Assembly: GCF_000263855.1 (NCBI RefSeq)
Contig: NZ_AJWX01000010.1
Coordinates: forward strand, 1-64,000
DNA from: Pseudomonas sp. M47T1
Lineage (GTDB): Bacteria > Pseudomonadota > Gammaproteobacteria > Pseudomonadales > Pseudomonadaceae
Direction of reading: 5' to 3'
DNA: 64,000 nucleotides
The notes beneath the pieces are model-generated. The model was not told the origin of the DNA and ran no database searches. It worked only from the letters and a program-made list of their open reading frames with translations. Both the position numbers and the translations under genes were made by a program. Numbering within the stretch: position 1 is the stretch's first letter; each line of letters starts with the position of its first letter. Shown in pieces: positions 1 to 9,263 of this stretch.

Positions 1-3000
1 TGCACGTCACCGACAGCAGCGGCACCCTGCTGGGCACCGCCCTGGTCGCCAGTAACGGCACCTTCTCGGTGACCCTGGCACCGGCGCCCAACAACGGCCA
101 GACCCTCGACATCAGCCAGACCGACCCCAGCGGCAACGTCTCGCCCTCGGTCACCCAACCGGCCCCAGACATCACCCCGCCCGCCTCCCTCACCCAAGTG
201 GCGATCAACGCCGACGGCGTCACCGTGACCGGCCACGGCGAACCCGGCGCCACCGTGCACGTGTACGGCGCCGGCAACACCCTGCTGGGCAGTGGCCTGG
301 TGGCGGCCAACGGCGCCTTCACCCTGACCTTGAGCACCGCGCAGCTCAATGCCCAGGTACTGACCGTCAGCCAGGAAGACCCGCCCGGCAACGTCAGCAC
401 CTCGGTGGACATCACCGCTGTGGACCTGACCCCGCCGGCCAGCCCCACCGACCTGATACTCAACGGTGCAGGGGTGCAATTGACCGGTCATGCCGAGGCG
501 GGCAGTACCGTGACCGTCAGCAACGCCCAGGGCACCGTGCTGGGCAGCATCACCAGCGACAGCGATGGCACTTTTCACGTGACCCTGAACGTTGCGCAAA
601 CCAACGGCCAGGCACTGACCGTGACGGCCAGCGACGCGGCCGGCAATGTCTCGACACCCGCCACCTACACCGCCGTCGACAGCACCGCGCCCCTGGCGGT
701 GGGCAACCTGGCCGTGGCCGCCGACGGCGCCACACTGGCCGGCAGCGGCGAAGCCGGCGCCACCGTCACCGTGCGTGATACCGCCGGCACCCTGCTGGGC
801 ACCGGCACCGTGGGCAGCAACGGCAGCTTCAGCCTGACCCTGGCCCCGGCGGCCAGTGCCGGTGAATCCCTCAATGTGGTGCAGACCGATGCGGCCGGCA
901 ACGCCTCGCCCTCGGCGTCGGTCACGGCCCCCGGCACCCTCGCCGAGCAAGCGCCCACTCAATTGGTCCTGAGCGCCGATGGGCTGACCCTGACCGGCAA
1001 CGCCACCCTCGGCAGCACCGTCAGCGTTCACAGCGCCAACGGCACCGTGCTGGGCAGCGCCGTGGTGGCGGCCGACGGCACCTTCAGCGTCACCCTGGCC
1101 ACTGCGCAACTCAACGGCGAGTCCTTGAACGCCACGGCCACGTCCACCGACGGCATCCACTCGCTGCCCACCGCCATCACTGCGGCCGACGTCACCGCCC
1201 CCACGGCCCTGACCAACCTGCACCTGGCAGCCGATGGCATTGCGCTGACCGGCCATGGCGAAGCCGGCGCCACCGTCACTGTACTGGGCCAGGGCGGCAT
1301 CGCGCTGGGCACTGCGGGGGTGGCCGCCGACGGCAGCTTCACCCTGAGCCTGACCACGGCACAAATCAACGGCCAGCTACTGAGCCTGAGCCAGACCGAT
1401 GTGGCCGGCAACGAATCAAACAGCGTCAACCTCACGGCCCCCGACCTTGTCGCCCCGGGCGCGCCTGCGGCGCTGGCAGTCAGCAGCGATGGCCTGCTGC
1501 TGTCCGGCAGCGGCGAGGCCGGCACCACGGTCACCGTGCTCAACGCTAGCGGCACGGTACTGGGCACCGGCACCGTGCTCATCAATGGCACGTTCCAGAT
1601 CACCCTCAATACCGCTCAAGCCAACGGCCAAGTCCTGGCTGTCACGCTGACGGACGCCGCAGGCAACACCTCGCCCGCCACCAGCCTTACCGCCATCGAC
1701 ACCACGGCGCCCGATGGGTTGACGCAACTGGCCATCGGCAGCGACGGCGCCACCCTGACCGGCCACGGTGAAGCCGGCGCGACGGTCACCGTCAGCGACG
1801 CTGCCGGCAATGAACTGGGCACCGCCACCGTGGGCAGCACCGGCACCTTTACCCTGGTACTGGGCACGCCGCTGACCAACGCCGAGATACTGACCCTGGT
1901 GCAGGCCGATGCCGCAGGCAACGTGTCGCCCGCCGCCAACCTGACCACGCCGGACTTCACCCCGCCCGCAGCCCTGGTCAACGTGGCCATCAATGACGCC
2001 GGCGCGCTGATCACCGGCGCCGGTGAAGCCGGCGCCACGGTGACCGTCAAGGACGCCGCCGGCAACCTGTTGGGCAGTGCCGTGGTGCTCGCCGATGGCT
2101 CGTTCGCGGTCAGCCTGAGCACCGCCCAGGTCAACCATCAGATATTGACCGTGCAGCAGGCCGACCCGCCCGGCAACGTCAGCACGCCGTCGCTGGTGAC
2201 CGCGCCGGACCTGACCCCGCCCGAGGTGCCCACCCAGTTGCTGTTCAACGCCACCGGCGATGTACTCAGCGGCAGCGGCGAAGCAGGCACCACGGTCAGC
2301 ATCAAGCTGGCCAATGGTACCGAGATCGGCACGGGTACTGTCGACAGCACCGGCCACTTCCTGATTACCCTGAACGCCGGCGGCGCCCAAACCAACGGCC
2401 AGGCCGTGTGGGTGACGCTCATTGACGCCGCCGGCAACACCTCGGCGGCCGGCACCCTGGCCGCGCCGGACACTACCGCGCCCGCCGCCGTGCAAGGCCT
2501 GGCCTTGGATGCCGCCGGGCTGGTGCTCAGCGGCACCGGCGAAACAGGCGCCAGCGTCACCGTGACCTCCAGCAGCGGCACCGTACTGGGCACCGGCACC
2601 GTGGCCGCCGACGGCAGTTTCACGGTGGCCCTCACCAGCGCGCAACTCAACGGCCAGGTGCTGTCCGTGGTGCAACAGGACGCGGCGGGCAACGCCGCCA
2701 CCGCCGCCAGCGTAACGGCCCTGGACGTGACCGCACCGGCCGCGCCCGTGGTCACCGCCCACACCGGCGACGGCGTCACACTGATCGGGCTGGGTGAAGC
2801 CGGCGCCTCGCTGACCGTGACCTCGGCCACCGGTACCGTACTCGGCACCACCACGGTCGGCAGCGATGGCATCTTCGACGTCACCCTCAACCCTGCGCAA
2901 CTCAACGGCCAGGTACTGACCCTGACCCAGACCGATGCTGCCAATAACCACAGCGCAGCGGTGCTCTACACTGCGGACGACGTCACCGCGCCCGACGGCG

Positions 3001-6000
3001 TGGCCAACCTGGCCGTGAGCAGCAATGGCCTGGTGGTGAGCGGTACCGGTGAGGCCAACGCCACCGTCAGCGTCAGCGCGGGCACCACCGTGCTGGGCAC
3101 TGCCACCGTGGCAGCCGATGGCACCTTCAGCGTGACCCTGAGCGCCGCGCAGCTCAATGGCCAGCAACTGAGCGTGACCCAGACCGACGCCGCGCTGAAT
3201 GCATCGCCGGCGCAAACCACCAGTGCCCCGGACATGACCGCGCCAGCACAACCCACCGTGACATCGCTGACCGGCAGCGGCCTGATTCTGGCGGGTACCG
3301 CCGAGGCCAACAGCGCCATTTCGGTGACCAACGCCGCGGGCACGGTTATCGGTTCGGGCACCACCAACGGCCTGGGCAGTTACCAAATCACCCTGAACAG
3401 CGCCCAGGCCAATGGCGAGGTGCTGTCGGTCGTGGCGACCGACGCTGCGCTGAACCATTCTGCGGCCCTGACCTACATCGCCCCGGACATCACCGCACCC
3501 AGCGCGGCCACCAACCTGAGCATCAGCGCAGACCACAGCCAATTGGCCGGGCGCGGCGAAGTCGGCGCCAGCGTGGTGGTCACCAATGCCGGCGGCACCA
3601 GCGTGGGCACTGGCGTGGTGGGCGCCAACGGCAGTTTCGTCGTTGACCTGGCCGCCGGCATCAACGCCAACGCCGTGCTGACCGTGGTGCTCAGCGATGC
3701 CAGCAACAACCACTCCCTGAACGCCAGCCTGACTGTGCCGGTGAATCCTGCCCCGGATGCGCCGGCCAACGTGGTGCTGGCCGCCGATGGCCTTACCCTG
3801 GCCGGTACCGCCGTGGCTGCCAGCACCATTACCGTCTACAGCACCACCGGTGCGGTGCTGGGCACCGGCACCACCGGCAGCGACGGAGTGTTCACGCTGC
3901 AACTGACGGCGGCGCAAACCAACGGCCAGACCCTGTCCGTCACCGCCACCACTACCTTGGGCGGCGCCTCGCTGCCCACCGCCGTGCTGGCAGCCGATAC
4001 CACCGCGCCTGATGCGATCACCAGCCTGGCCGTGAACGCCACCGGCCTGGTGGTCACCGGCCACGGTGAAGTGGGCGCCACCGTGACCCTGACCTCCAGC
4101 ACCGGTGTGCTGCTGGGCACCACCACCGTGGGCGCCAATGGCACCTTCAGCGCCACCTTGGTCAACGCCCAGAACAATGGCCAACTGATCAACGCAGTGC
4201 AAAGCGACGCCGCCGGCAACGTCTCGTCCAACGCCAGCGTCGTCGCGCCGGACACCACCGCGCCCCTTGCACCGAGCGTGTTGGCACTCAATGGCGCCGG
4301 CCTGGTGCTATCGGGCCTGGGCGAAACCGGTGCTACCGTCACGGTGCGCAACGCCGCCGGCGACGTGCTGGGCACGGGCACCGTGGTGGCCGGCACCTTT
4401 GCCGTCACCTTGGGCACGGCGCAACTCAATGGCCAGACCCTCACGGTCAGCCAGGCCGATGCCGCCGGCAATGTCTCCACCGGCACCACGCTGGTGGCCA
4501 GCGATACCACACCGCCCGCTGCGCTGACCAACCTGGCACTGAGCAGCAGCGGCCTGCAAGTGACCGGCAGCGGCGAAGCCGGCGCCACGGTGACCATCAC
4601 CAGCGGCGGCGCCACCCTGGGTAGCGCTGTGGTCAACGCGGCGGGCGCCTTTACGGTGACGTTCGGTACAGCGCAACTCAACGGCCAGTTACTGAGCATC
4701 AGCCAGGCCGACGCTGCGGGCAATGTCTCGCCCACCGCCAGCCTGACCGCCATCGATGTGCAGGCACCCAATGCGCCCACCGCCGTGAGCCTTGCGGCCA
4801 ATGGCCTGACCCTGACCGGCAGCGGCGAAATAGGCGCTACGGTGAACGTCACCAATGCCGCAGGCACCGTGCTGGGCACTGGCGTGGTCGGCGCAGGCGG
4901 TACCTTCAGCCTGACCCTGAGCGCCGCGCAACTGGATGGCCAGGTGCTGACCGTGCGCCTCACCGACACCGCCAGCAACGTCTCGGCCGCCACCAGCCTG
5001 ACGGCGCCGGACACCACCGCCCCGGCGGCGCCTACCGGGGTTGCGGTAAACGCCAGCGGCACGCTGGTAACCGGCACCGGCGTGGCCGGCTCTGCCGTCA
5101 AGGTAGTGCTAGGCACCACCGTTTTGGGCACCGGGACGGTGGCGGCCAACGGCACTTTCTCGGTGGCCATCGCCGCGCAAATCAACAGCCAGGTGCTGAG
5201 CGTCACCCAGGCGGACTTGAGCGGCAACGTCTCGGTCGCAAGCACTGCCACGGCACCGGACCTCACCCCGCCCGCCGCCGCCAGCGGCCTTGCGGTGAGC
5301 ACCGACGGCCTGACCGTCAGCGGTTCCGGCGAAGCCGGCAGCAGCGTCATCATCAAGGCCGCTTCCGGCCTGGTGCTGGGCACCGGCACCGTGGGCGGCA
5401 CCGGGGTGTTCAGCGTGGTGCTGAGCAGTGCCCAGGTCAACGGCCAGACCCTGACCGTGAGCCTTACCGACACCCACGGCAACGTGTCTATCGGCTCGAC
5501 CCTGACCGTACCGGACATTTACGCCAACCTGCCGCTGGTGGCCAGCAACGACCTGGTCACCGCCACGGTGAACCTGACGCCGGTGTCCACCACCACCCAC
5601 TACGCCGACTCGTTCACCACCCTGCTGTCGGGCTTCTCCAAGACCTTCTCGTTCACCGTGGGTGCGGGCACCAGCGCCGACCCTACGCTGACCCTCACCG
5701 CCAGCAGCCTGGTGTCATTGCTCAACGGCGTGGTCTATACCCTGCAGGTCAAGGACGCCAGCGGCGCCTGGGTGACCCTGGACGTGAACGGCAACGGCGG
5801 CCTGCTGGATTTGCTGACCCTGGGCTCGCAGCAGGTGCAAGCGAAGATCGCCGCACTGCTGGCCGGCGATTATAGACTGACCGTCTCCAGCACCGGCATC
5901 GGCCTGCTGACCACCGTCACCACCGACCTGGCGGTGCAGACCAACAGCCTGACCCAGTTCACCGGCTCGGCCGGCGCGGTGACCACCGGCAACGTGATCA

Positions 6001-7610
6001 CCGACATTGGCACCACCGGTGTCGCCGACCAGTTGGGCCCGGACAACGCGGCCGTGTTGCAGGTGCTCAAGGGCGGCACCTACGTTACCGCCGTCAGCGG
6101 TGCCGGCACCACGGTGCAGGGCCTGTACGGCACGCTGGTGATACACGCCGACGGCAGCTACACCTACACCCCCAACGGCAGCACCACCAGCGTCGGTCAG
6201 GTGGACACCTTCAGCTACCAACTGCTGCATCCCAATGGCCAGACCGCCACGGCCACGCTGTACGTGCGCATCGACAGCCCACAAGCCACCGAGGTGTGGA
6301 GCGACACCAACCTGGCCACCCCAGCGGTGGTGGTGGATGCCACCTACGATATCGCCAGCACCAGCATCACCCTGGCTGCCAAGGAGGTCACCAGCACCTC
6401 CACCCTGGGCACCCTCAACGTACCGCTGCTGGGTGGCAGCGCCACCTACACCACCAGCGTGGCCACCAACACGGTCAGCGACCTCACCGTGACCCTCAAT
6501 GCCAGCAACCTGCTGAGCGTGGCCGGCGGCCTCACGGTCACCCTGTACAAGCAGAACAGCTCCGGCGTGTACGTGGCGGTGAAAACCGTCAGCGGCAGCT
6601 CGCTGCTAAGCCTGGGCAGCAATAACTACGGGGTGACCTTCGACGATCAGACCTCTGGCAACTATCAAGTGAAGGTGGCCGTGACCGGCCTGGGCATCCT
6701 CAGCACCATCACCACCAGCATCACTAACGCCGCTACCTACACCAACCAGAATGTGGTGAGCAGCTATACGCCGGTCAGCGGCAACCTGCTCACCGATACC
6801 GCCGGCGGTGGCGCCGATGTGCTGGGCTCGGTCTACACCGTGCTCAGCGTGTTGCTGGCCGGCACCTACGTGACACCCGGCTACAACGGCACGACCCTCA
6901 CCGGCACCTACGGCTCGTTACTGGTGCATGCCGATGGCAGCTACGTGTACACCCTCAACAGCGGGCTGACCGACGCCGTGATCGGCCACACGGATGTATT
7001 CACCTACGAACTCACCCACCCCAACGGCACCAGCGACACCGCCACCCTGACCATCGACCTCAACCAGGCCGGCGCCGTCACCACCTTCAGTGCGCTGGCA
7101 CTGGTGAGCGACGAGAGCACCGCAGCAGCCGCCAGCACCGGCGCCGAAACCATTCAGGGCAGCAGTGGCAACGACACCCTGGACGCCGGCCACGGCGGCG
7201 CGGTAACGCTCAACGGCGGTGCGGGCAACGACACCCTGATCGTCCACGACCAGAACTTCGCCTCGGTGGACGGCGGTACTGGCACCGACACCCTGGTGTG
7301 GGCCGGCGGCGACGCCACCATCGACCTGGGCAACCTGGCCAGCCGCATCCACAACATCGAGATCCTCGACCTCAACACCACCGGCACCGTCAGCCTGACG
7401 CTGAACCTGGCCGACATCATCGCGGTCACCGAAACCGGCGCCGACAAACTCATCATCAAGGGGGGCGGCAATGACAGCGTGCACATGACCGGCAGCACCT
7501 GGGTGGCGGACGCCAGTGAACAATCCGGCGGCGTGGACTATACCCAATACACGCCCCAGGAGGATCCAAGCCATCACCTGTGGGTACAGAGCGGGGTGCA
7601 CGTCGTGTGA
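1..7610 (+). CDS. lapF: LapF-like giant repeat adhesin, 3' part
   Basis: The frame is open to the left edge, so the N-terminus lies outside; 2535 residues are visible. About 21 complete bacterial Ig-like repeats of roughly 85 residues run to base ~5515, each opening with a D-x-T-x-P linker and containing GSGEAGATVTV, LGTGTV and DAAGNVS-like blocks. Two larger related modules follow (about 5520-6290 and 6290-7075), each with a DGSYTYT-type strand. The last ~170 residues hold GGAGNDTL-like glycine/aspartate repeats that could bind calcium, and a C-terminal region of the kind used as a type I secretion signal. A TolC-ABC-MFP exporter follows directly, as next to lapF in Pseudomonas putida. Role by analogy: cell-cell adhesion in maturing biofilm. 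The alternative name is BapA-type adhesin; the exact name is uncertain because the N-terminus is missing. Confidence 0.8.
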   Translation, partial: HVTDSSGTLLGTALVASNGTFSVTLAPAPNNGQTLDISQTDPSGNVSPSVTQPAPDITPPASLTQVAINADGVTVTGHGEPGATVHVYGAGNTLLGSGLVAANGAFTLTLSTAQLNAQVLTVSQEDPPGNVSTSVDITAVDLTPPASPTDLILNGAGVQLTGHAEAGSTVTVSNAQGTVLGSITSDSDGTFHVTLNVAQTNGQALTVTASDAAGNVSTPATYTAVDSTAPLAVGNLAVAADGATLAGSGEAGATVTVRDTAGTLLGTGTVGSNGSFSLTLAPAASAGESLNVVQTDAAGNASPSASVTAPGTLAEQAPTQLVLSADGLTLTGNATLGSTVSVHSANGTVLGSAVVAADGTFSVTLATAQLNGESLNATATSTDGIHSLPTAITAADVTAPTALTNLHLAADGIALTGHGEAGATVTVLGQGGIALGTAGVAADGSFTLSLTTAQINGQLLSLSQTDVAGNESNSVNLTAPDLVAPGAPAALAVSSDGLLLSGSGEAGTTVTVLNASGTVLGTGTVLINGTFQITLNTAQANGQVLAVTLTDAAGNTSPATSLTAIDTTAPDGLTQLAIGSDGATLTGHGEAGATVTVSDAAGNELGTATVGSTGTFTLVLGTPLTNAEILTLVQADAAGNVSPAANLTTPDFTPPAALVNVAINDAGALITGAGEAGATVTVKDAAGNLLGSAVVLADGSFAVSLSTAQVNHQILTVQQADPPGNVSTPSLVTAPDLTPPEVPTQLLFNATGDVLSGSGEAGTTVSIKLANGTEIGTGTVDSTGHFLITLNAGGAQTNGQAVWVTLIDAAGNTSAAGTLAAPDTTAPAAVQGLALDAAGLVLSGTGETGASVTVTSSSGTVLGTGTVAADGSFTVALTSAQLNGQVLSVVQQDAAGNAATAASVTALDVTAPAAPVVTAHTGDGVTLIGLGEAGASLTVTSATGTVLGTTTVGSDGIFDVTLNPAQLNGQVLTLTQTDAANNHSAAVLYTADDVTAPDGVANLAVSSNGLVVSGTGEANATVSVSAGTTVLGTATVAADGTFSVTLSAAQLNGQQLSVTQTDAALNASPAQTTSAPDMTAPAQPTVTSLTGSGLILAGTAEANSAISVTNAAGTVIGSGTTNGLGSYQITLNSAQANGEVLSVVATDAALNHSAALTYIAPDITAPSAATNLSISADHSQLAGRGEVGASVVVTNAGGTSVGTGVVGANGSFVVDLAAGINANAVLTVVLSDASNNHSLNASLTVPVNPAPDAPANVVLAADGLTLAGTAVAASTITVYSTTGAVLGTGTTGSDGVFTLQLTAAQTNGQTLSVTATTTLGGASLPTAVLAADTTAPDAITSLAVNATGLVVTGHGEVGATVTLTSSTGVLLGTTTVGANGTFSATLVNAQNNGQLINAVQSDAAGNVSSNASVVAPDTTAPLAPSVLALNGAGLVLSGLGETGATVTVRNAAGDVLGTGTVVAGTFAVTLGTAQLNGQTLTVSQADAAGNVSTGTTLVASDTTPPAALTNLALSSSGLQVTGSGEAGATVTITSGGATLGSAVVNAAGAFTVTFGTAQLNGQLLSISQADAAGNVSPTASLTAIDVQAPNAPTAVSLAANGLTLTGSGEIGATVNVTNAAGTVLGTGVVGAGGTFSLTLSAAQLDGQVLTVRLTDTASNVSAATSLTAPDTTAPAAPTGVAVNASGTLVTGTGVAGSAVKVVLGTTVLGTGTVAANGTFSVAIAAQINSQVLSVTQADLSGNVSVASTATAPDLTPPAAASGLAVSTDGLTVSGSGEAGSSVIIKAASGLVLGTGTVGGTGVFSVVLSSAQVNGQTLTVSLTDTHGNVSIGSTLTVPDIYANLPLVASNDLVTATVNLTPVSTTTHYADSFTTLLSGFSKTFSFTVGAGTSADPTLTLTASSLVSLLNGVVYTLQVKDASGAWVTLDVNGNGGLLDLLTLGSQQVQAKIAALLAGDYRLTVSSTGIGLLTTVTTDLAVQTNSLTQFTGSAGAVTTGNVITDIGTTGVADQLGPDNAAVLQVLKGGTYVTAVSGAGTTVQGLYGTLVIHADGSYTYTPNGSTTSVGQVDTFSYQLLHPNGQTATATLYVRIDSPQATEVWSDTNLATPAVVVDATYDIASTSITLAAKEVTSTSTLGTLNVPLLGGSATYTTSVATNTVSDLTVTLNASNLLSVAGGLTVTLYKQNSSGVYVAVKTVSGSSLLSLGSNNYGVTFDDQTSGNYQVKVAVTGLGILSTITTSITNAATYTNQNVVSSYTPVSGNLLTDTAGGGADVLGSVYTVLSVLLAGTYVTPGYNGTTLTGTYGSLLVHADGSYVYTLNSGLTDAVIGHTDVFTYELTHPNGTSDTATLTIDLNQAGAVTTFSALALVSDESTAAAASTGAETIQGSSGNDTLDAGHGGAVTLNGGAGNDTLIVHDQNFASVDGGTGTDTLVWAGGDATIDLGNLASRIHNIEILDLNTTGTVSLTLNLADIIAVTETGADKLIIKGGGNDSVHMTGSTWVADASEQSGGVDYTQYTPQEDPSHHLWVQSGVHVV

Positions 7611-7637
7611 CGACCGCAAACCATTGACTTAATCCGG

Positions 7638-7744
7638 CTGACATTCTGTGGGAGCGGGCTCTGCCCGCGAAGGCCACACAGCGGTGTTTCGGGTGAACCG
7701 ATGCGTACTTTTCGTGGGCAGAACCCTCGCCCACAAAATGTCTG
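7638..7744. repeat. REPIN-like inverted pair of REP sequences (family A)
   Basis: A GTGGGAGCGGGCT...GCCCGCGAA unit is followed about 45 bases later by a degenerate inverted partner (TTCGTGGGCAG...CGCCCACAAAATGT). This is the typical Pseudomonas extragenic palindrome. It sits between the adhesin stop and lapH and may attenuate or stabilise transcript ends. Confidence 0.75.
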
Positions 7745-7829
7745 CATTGGCTATGCCCGACGAAATCCAGTGGCGTGGTGCGTGAGTGTGAGTTGCACAT
7801 CAAGGAATAAACAACAGTAAGGGATCTAT

Positions 7830-9263
7830 GTGAAGCCAGCGCGTGCAAGGATGTTATCGGTGGCCCTGTTGACCACCAGCCTGCAGTACACCCTCTCCCT
7901 GTCGGCCCACGCCGACGAACACCTGGACCCCGGGCTCAGCGTCATCAGCCCCAGCAAGTTGCAAACCCACCCGGCGAATGTGCGGGCCGAGCCGCTGGCC
8001 ACTCGTTCGGCCAATGCCAGCGAACAGACCCTGGGCCTGGAACAGGCCATTCGCGTGGCGGTGGACTGGCACCCCAGCATCAGCGAAGCCATCGGCACCC
8101 TCTACCAGCAGGGCGAAAACATCAACGTCGCCCAGGCCGGCTACTACCCCCAGGTCACCGGTGGCATCAAGGGTGGCTACGACAGCGGTTACGACGGCGA
8201 CCGCAACACCCAGGCCATCAGTATCTCGCTCAAGCAGATGCTCTACGACTTCGGCAAGGTCGACAGTTCCGTCGACGCCGCCCGCGCCAAGGCCGCGCAA
8301 AGCCAGGCCAATATCCTGCTGTCCATCGACCAGGTGGCCCGCGACACCGCCTACGCCTACATCGAAGTGCAGCGCTACCAGAACCTGCTGGAAACCGCCC
8401 GCGACCAGATCAAGGGCATCGGCGATATCGTCCAACTGGCCCAGCAGCGCAGCGACATGGGTGCCAGCACCCGCTCCGACGTGGTGCAGGCGCAGTCCCG
8501 TGCCGACGGCGGCATGGCCACCCTGCAAGACTACAAGGCCCAGTATTCACGCTGGCAGACCACCCTGGCCAACCTGCTGGGGCGGCGCAGCGTGCCCCAG
8601 GTGAACGATGGCTTTTCCCCCGGCCTGAACCAGTCCTGCCAGGCCGCCGACAACGGCGACGCCCTGCCCGCCGTGCTGGCCGCCGTGGCCCAGCGCACCC
8701 AGGCCCAGGCCGAACTGGCCAACGCCAAGGCCCAGGCCTACCCCACCCTGTCCCTGGAACCGTCGTTGAACCAGTACCTGGACAACGACTACAACAAGGA
8801 CAACCCGGACATCAACCGCACCCAGGTGGGCATCTTCCTTAACCTGGAAGTGCCGATCTACCAGGGCGGCGCCACCAGCGCCCGCAGCCGCGCCGCAGGC
8901 CACGCCCTGAGCGCCGCCGACTCGGCCGAGGACGCCGCGCGCCTGCAAGCGCGCCAGGGCCTGACCGAGGCCCAGGCCCAGACCGCCAGCCTGAACCGCC
9001 GCCTGAGCGCCCTGCAAACCCGCGAAAGCAGCATCAGCCAGGCTCGCGAACTGTATGGCAAGCAATACCTGGAACTGGGCACCCGGCCACTGCTGGACCT
9101 GCTCAATGCCGAGCAGGAAATCTACCAGTCGCGCTTTGACCTGGAGAACACCGTGGCCGACATGCGCCGCCTGCAAATCGATTGCCTGTACAACAGCGGC
9201 GGGCTGCGCCGTGCCTTCGGCATCGAGCACAGCACCATCCAGCACGTGGAGATACTGCCATGA
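7830..9263 (+). CDS. lapH: TolC-family outer membrane channel of the adhesin exporter
   Basis: The 477-residue product starts at GTG, with AAGGGAT 5 bases upstream. An N-terminal signal peptide (about residues 1-28, ending ...LSAHADE) precedes two outer membrane efflux protein repeats (about 55-250 and 265-460) rich in Ala/Gln/Leu helices, as expected for the trimeric TolC/LapE fold. Type I channels of this group dock onto an ABC transporter and membrane fusion protein to export RTX and Ig-repeat adhesins in one step. The stop overlaps the start of the ABC gene (ATGA), so the three exporter genes are probably translated from one message. Only REP sequences separate it from the adhesin gene. 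Confidence 0.85.
   Translation: MKPARARMLSVALLTTSLQYTLSLSAHADEHLDPGLSVISPSKLQTHPANVRAEPLATRSANASEQTLGLEQAIRVAVDWHPSISEAIGTLYQQGENINVAQAGYYPQVTGGIKGGYDSGYDGDRNTQAISISLKQMLYDFGKVDSSVDAARAKAAQSQANILLSIDQVARDTAYAYIEVQRYQNLLETARDQIKGIGDIVQLAQQRSDMGASTRSDVVQAQSRADGGMATLQDYKAQYSRWQTTLANLLGRRSVPQVNDGFSPGLNQSCQAADNGDALPAVLAAVAQRTQAQAELANAKAQAYPTLSLEPSLNQYLDNDYNKDNPDINRTQVGIFLNLEVPIYQGGATSARSRAAGHALSAADSAEDAARLQARQGLTEAQAQTASLNRRLSALQTRESSISQARELYGKQYLELGTRPLLDLLNAEQEIYQSRFDLENTVADMRRLQIDCLYNSGGLRRAFGIEHSTIQHVEILP

Noticed and set aside
1416..4202. Very long antisense open frame (928 codons) opposite the adhesin repeats
   Set aside because: The product is a low-complexity Gly/His/Ala/Gln repeat that mirrors the sense repeats; it has no domain, no ribosome site, and arises because the repeat codons lack stops in that frame.
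1..5515. CRISPR-like periodic repeats
   Set aside because: The ~255-base periodicity is in frame, encodes Ig-like domains and the repeats are diverged; there are no short identical repeats with spacers.
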